NCBI GenBank assembly: GCA_963691815.1 | Contig: OY829646.1 | Location: forward strand, 6,103,152 to 6,167,151 | Reading direction: 5' to 3' | DNA from: Echiichthys vipera | Lineage: Eukaryota > Chordata > Actinopteri > Perciformes > Trachinidae | DNA: 64,000 nt | Shown: one piece after another, positions 62,901-64,000 of the stretch | Position numbering within the stretch: the first letter of the stretch is position 1 | How the letters are laid out: every line of letters starts with the position of its first letter | The notes under the pieces: generated by a model | The model's input: the letters and a program-made list of their open reading frames with translations, nothing else | Told to the model about the DNA's origin: nothing | The model's database searches: none | Program-made: the position numbers and the translations under genes

Positions 62901-63952
62901 TGGCACTGTGCGTGTGTGCGTGTGTCCGGACATGTTCCAGGCTGTGATGGCAACTAAACAACCACAGGTTAAGCCCAGTTCAGACCAAAGATTCGAGTTG
63001 AAACTTGCAACGTTCTGTGGCGGCTGCTTACTATAGAGGAAGATAAACAAAAAGAAGCCTTTGAAAGTGGACTTTTAATGGACTGGTTGGCTGACTGAGA
63101 GCGGATAGTTTTTTTTTTTTCTGTGACCTTGTCAGACCAACTAGCCCCTTTTCCAGAAACTTGACCAGTGTCCTCTCAATGGCAGCAGAGCTAGGCTGCT
63201 TAAACGGCCTTGGTCCAGCTGGAGCTGCTGCGCCAGGCTACTTTGAAGTGTGACCGCCTGTGAGTGTGAGTGATCGTGACGGGGGGAGAATCTCCGCAGC
63301 TGCCGCTGCTCGTTGGGGAAAGAAACCGCAGAGTGACAAAACAGAGTCACCAAACACAACGCTAGTCGTTTTTAACAAAGACAAAGTCTCTGGGGATCGG
63401 TAAAGTCTCCGGATCAGTTCAGAACAACGGAATGAAAAACTTTGATAATGTGCTGATTCGCTCATTTAGCTGTCAATCAAAAAAGGATTCCCCCCTCAAA
63501 GCTCATCCAATCATCATGCAGAAGCCGAGCGTCCAGGTCAGCCCACTGTCCCATAGACCCCCAGATACGCTGAGCGTCCGATGGGTGGGACAAAGCCCAG
63601 CATTTATCCAATGAGCGTCTAGTTTGGCTGCAGTGGAACAACCCACTCTACGCTTCCCCATTGAAGTCAGTAGAAGCTGAGCGTCCGACTGTGTAAAGCA
63701 CTGTGGCGCTGTGGATGAATGAGGAGGAAGTTGCGGCGGTTACCTGTAATAAGTAGCTGATTTGCAGTAATATATTAAAGGCTGTGTAGAGTGAACAACA
63801 TAATATCTCTCCTAGTCTCTGTTCATCCCTGTCCCTGTGTGTTTTTGTTCAGGATCCACAGATGAACGGGGAGTGGGAGTTACATTTCAGAAACCTGCCT
63901 AATTCCCTAACCTCTCTGCTGGTACTGCTCACCACAGCCAACAACCCAGACG
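44974..63952 (+). CDS. tpcn2: Two-pore channel 2, N-terminal part (exons 1-8, continues beyond window)
   Basis: Endolysosomal cation channel gated by PI(3,5)P2 and, through accessory proteins, NAADP. Coding exons: 44974-45124, 55105-55160, 55499-55575, 57243-57420, 57611-57727, 62361-62467, 62783-62855, 63853-63952. All introns are GT-AG with frame kept; 286 codons are present of a protein of about 750. The cytosolic N-terminus starts METDSLLTGS, where E-T-D-S-L-L fits an acidic dileucine lysosomal sorting signal. [20 protein letters not shown] is strongly family-like. S1 (LTIAVVLLLAFVE) is near residues 98-110, S2 around 140-154 and S3 around 170-187. S4 follows with LRVRRLLRPFFLLQ. Lys214, Lys215 and Lys218 (MKKTLK) match the PI(3,5)P2-binding lysines. 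The exon 8 filter TTANNPD has Thr281-Ala282-Asn283. Domain II lies outside the window. Intron 1 is 10 kb. Confidence 0.95.
45485..45696 (-). mobile_element. L2-type LINE 3' end, split by a Harbinger MITE
   Basis: On the minus strand, GATTTAAAAGAACT-type sequence (coding FKSRLKTFLF) is followed by a 3' UTR ending GTGAAGCACTTTGAATTGCC, then TTGTGCTATACAAACAAAC, the usual L2 tail. The upstream part (GAGTTGCAGCAGACC on the plus strand, 46,230-46,262) lies on the other side of the MITE. Joining across the MITE at TAA restores the usual L2 order. Confidence 0.7.
45697..46226. mobile_element. 530-bp PIF/Harbinger-type MITE with TAA target duplication
   Basis: 34-bp terminal inverted repeats with one mismatch: left GGGCGCACTCACACTGTCCA, right (complement) GGGTGCACTCACACTGTCCA, both continuing TCCGTACCGTGCCC. 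TAA is present at 45,694-45,696 and 46,227-46,229. A 3-bp TWA duplication with termini starting GGG is characteristic of PIF/Harbinger. No transposase. It is inserted within an L2 3' end in TPCN2 intron 1. Confidence 0.85.
46263..48328. other. TPCN2 intron 1, no recognised feature
   Basis: Mixed to AT-rich intronic sequence. It has many short open frames but none with family resemblance, codon bias or splice linkage. No repeat I can name. Confidence 0.5.
48333..48967. mobile_element. 635-bp non-autonomous element with TTAA target duplication
   Basis: 14-bp terminal inverted repeats AGAAATACTTCACC, flanked by TTAA at 48,329-48,332 and 48,968-48,971. It carries an internal perfect hairpin (48,451-48,517) and a triple AAGCTAAGCT-type run near 48,620. 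No coding sequence. Same target preference and AG-start as the 37,606 family, but unrelated in sequence. Confidence 0.75.
48451..48517. repeat. Perfect 23-bp inverted repeat with 21-nt loop
   Basis: CTAACACTTCCTGCTTTAAA plus TGA at 48,451-48,473 is the exact reverse complement of 48,495-48,517. RNA across it would form a 23-bp stem. Confidence 0.95.
49256..49946 (-). mobile_element. hAT deletion derivative, copy A (3 internal repeats)
   Basis: Termini TAGGGCTGCCCCCAA and (complement) TAGGGCTGCCCCCAA, flanked by GTGAGCAA (49,248-49,255) and GTGGGCAG (49,947-49,954), a decayed 8-bp hAT duplication (6/8). The minus strand at 49,640-49,563 encodes MSGKTSEIWDHFEKNK and then KKVTCKL, the start of a BED zinc-finger transposase. 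A stop and frameshift follow. Near 49,400-49,530 lie three 41-bp repeat units. The rest of the transposase is deleted. It lies in TPCN2 intron 1. Confidence 0.85.
49955..52435. other. TPCN2 intron 1, low-complexity patches only
   Basis: GT-rich microsatellite-like run at about 50,930-50,970 (GTGTGTGTGCGTGTGTGCG). Otherwise no coding sequence or repeat recognised. Confidence 0.5.
52440..52556 (+). mobile_element. L2-type LINE 3' tail fragment
   Basis: ATGTAAAGCATTCTTCATTG, then CCTTGTTGCTAAAATGTGCT and ATATAAACTTGCC. This is the plus-strand version of the L2 3' end seen inverted at 45,485-45,540. No coding part remains. Confidence 0.6.
52602..54095 (-). mobile_element. hAT deletion derivative, copy B (about 23 internal repeats)
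   Basis: Termini CAGGGCTGCCCCTGACC and (complement) TAGGGCTGCACCCAAATAGT, flanked by GAAAATAC (52,594-52,601) and GAAACTAC (54,096-54,103), a 7/8 hAT target duplication. The same BED-finger start lies on the minus strand from 53,849 to about 53,772, but its second codon is a stop (TAG for TCG in copy A). Aside from the expanded tandem array (52,811-53,755) the copy is colinear with copy A. Confidence 0.85.
52811..53755 (-). repeat. 41-bp tandem array, about 23 units, inside hAT copy B
   Basis: Plus-strand unit: TAACGTTACTTACATGTTTA, then AGGTGGTAGGTCATGTTCGTC. The period is 41 bp (52,811, 52,852, 52,893). On the minus strand each unit reads ATGACCTACCACCTTAAACA, followed by GTAAGT. Variant units recur 369 bp apart: CAGTCC at 53,019 and 53,388, TTTATGG at 53,113 and 53,482, and GTTCCATAC at 53,307 and 53,676. 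That is a 9-unit higher-order period. Confidence 0.95.
54585..54672. repeat. Fish SINE/LINE 3' end with (GAAT)n tail
   Basis: CCCGATGTCAGCTGGGATCG, then GCTCCAGCACCCCCCGCGAC, GGATAAGCGGTTGAAGATG and GAATGAATGAAT. This is a very common fish repeat end. A shorter relative lies at about 15,850-15,890. Confidence 0.7.
55955..56035. repeat. Dispersed repeat tail in TPCN2 intron 3
   Basis: GTTTGAGTTTATTGGGATCC, then CCATTAGCTGCAGCAAATGC. This is the antisense 3' tail of a fish retroelement. It is followed by 400 bp of AT-rich low-complexity sequence with repeated ATACCAT/AATACCA words (56,320-56,520). Confidence 0.5.
57790..58610 (+). mobile_element. Degenerate LINE fragment, sense to TPCN2, in intron 5
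   Basis: Plus-strand frames read KPGKRHLKLSIELK and the RT linker, then KGPRLDGLSPRFLRGATV (cf. GPDGLSPRFLR), RATVVPFLKT and a degraded NYRPVS region, then SGSHILPN-type sequence. Stops and frameshifts are frequent. This is the 5' part of a reverse transcriptase. It lies next to the Rex3 copy. Confidence 0.65.
58816..61935 (-). mobile_element. Rex3 (RTE-clade) LINE with intact 1,023-codon frame
   Basis: One uninterrupted minus-strand frame, 61,912-58,841. Order: basic N-terminus; AP-endonuclease with LALGTWNVTSLSGKEPELV, VVCAYAPNSS, VLLGDFNAHVG and STDHHLVMSW; linker; RT with HSGKAPGVDEIRPEML, VVVPLFKKGDQRVCANYRSI, CGFRPGRGTTDQL, CFVDLEKAYDRVPR (first Asp), RQGCALSPILF and LLFADDVVLMA (Asp pair); and C-terminus RWFGHLVRMPPGRLPREVFQ, then GRPRTRWRDYISTLAWERL. 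The position where AP endonucleases carry a catalytic Glu reads GLTSTHS. The 3' end is GATGAAGATGAGATGAGATG. 5' completeness and target duplication were not established. Antisense in TPCN2 intron 5. Confidence 0.92.
62969..63020. repeat. Second copy of the repeat at 11,665
   Basis: TAAGCCCAGTTCAGACCAAA, then GATTCGAGTTGAAACTTGCA. The same phrase lies at 11,665-11,735. It is in TPCN2 intron 7. The remainder of intron 7 (63,020-63,852) has no feature that I can assign. Confidence 0.6.
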
Positions 63953-64000
63953 GTACACAATCACTGACACAATAAACATAATATGTTGTTGATTTTACTG

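Overview
This is nuclear DNA from a teleost fish, probably a percomorph. Two vertebrate genes are split by GT-AG introns. The rest is dominated by repeat families typical of fish: Rex1-like, Rex3 and L2 retrotransposons, Tc1, hAT and PIF/Harbinger DNA transposons, TTAA-target elements and tRNA-derived SINEs. There are no bacterial operons, CRISPR arrays or rRNA genes.

Layout. 1-8.8 kb is transposon debris: an internally deleted L2 LINE cut by the window edge, a hAT-like transposase remnant interrupted by an L2 reverse transcriptase fragment, a tRNA-derived SINE and a 2.2 kb Rex1-like LINE lying between inverted repeat arms. 9.3-11.2 kb on the minus strand is an intronless 634-codon coiled-coil gene. 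11.3-17.7 kb is a second repeat cluster, with LINE ends, a hAT element with a perfect 8-bp target duplication and a decayed PIF/Harbinger element. 17.7-18.6 kb is a 59-bp x 15 minisatellite ending about 270 bp before the NADSYN1 start codon.

18,874-39,804 (+) is a complete 21-exon NADSYN1 gene (711 codons), the glutamine-dependent NAD+ synthetase that makes the last step of NAD+ synthesis. 39.8-44.6 kb is intergenic, with two Rex3 fragments. 44,974 to the end (+) holds the first eight coding exons of TPCN2, a two-pore endolysosomal cation channel, up to the domain I selectivity filter. Both genes are carried forward through large introns full of nested transposons. NADSYN1 and TPCN2 share a topic only loosely: NADSYN1 makes NAD+, the precursor of NAADP, and TPC2 is part of the NAADP-responsive calcium release system. 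I do not infer co-regulation from their proximity.

The most unusual structure is in TPCN2 intron 1. Two copies of the same non-autonomous hAT element each keep the start of a BED zinc-finger transposase. Next to it lies a 41-bp tandem repeat whose unit appears to be the exon-end/splice-donor junction of that finger. One copy has 3 units and the other about 23, with a 9-unit (369 bp) higher-order period.

Exon boundaries were read by eye from splice signals, reading frame and recalled family sequence. Repeat family names come from recognition of motifs, not from a database search.
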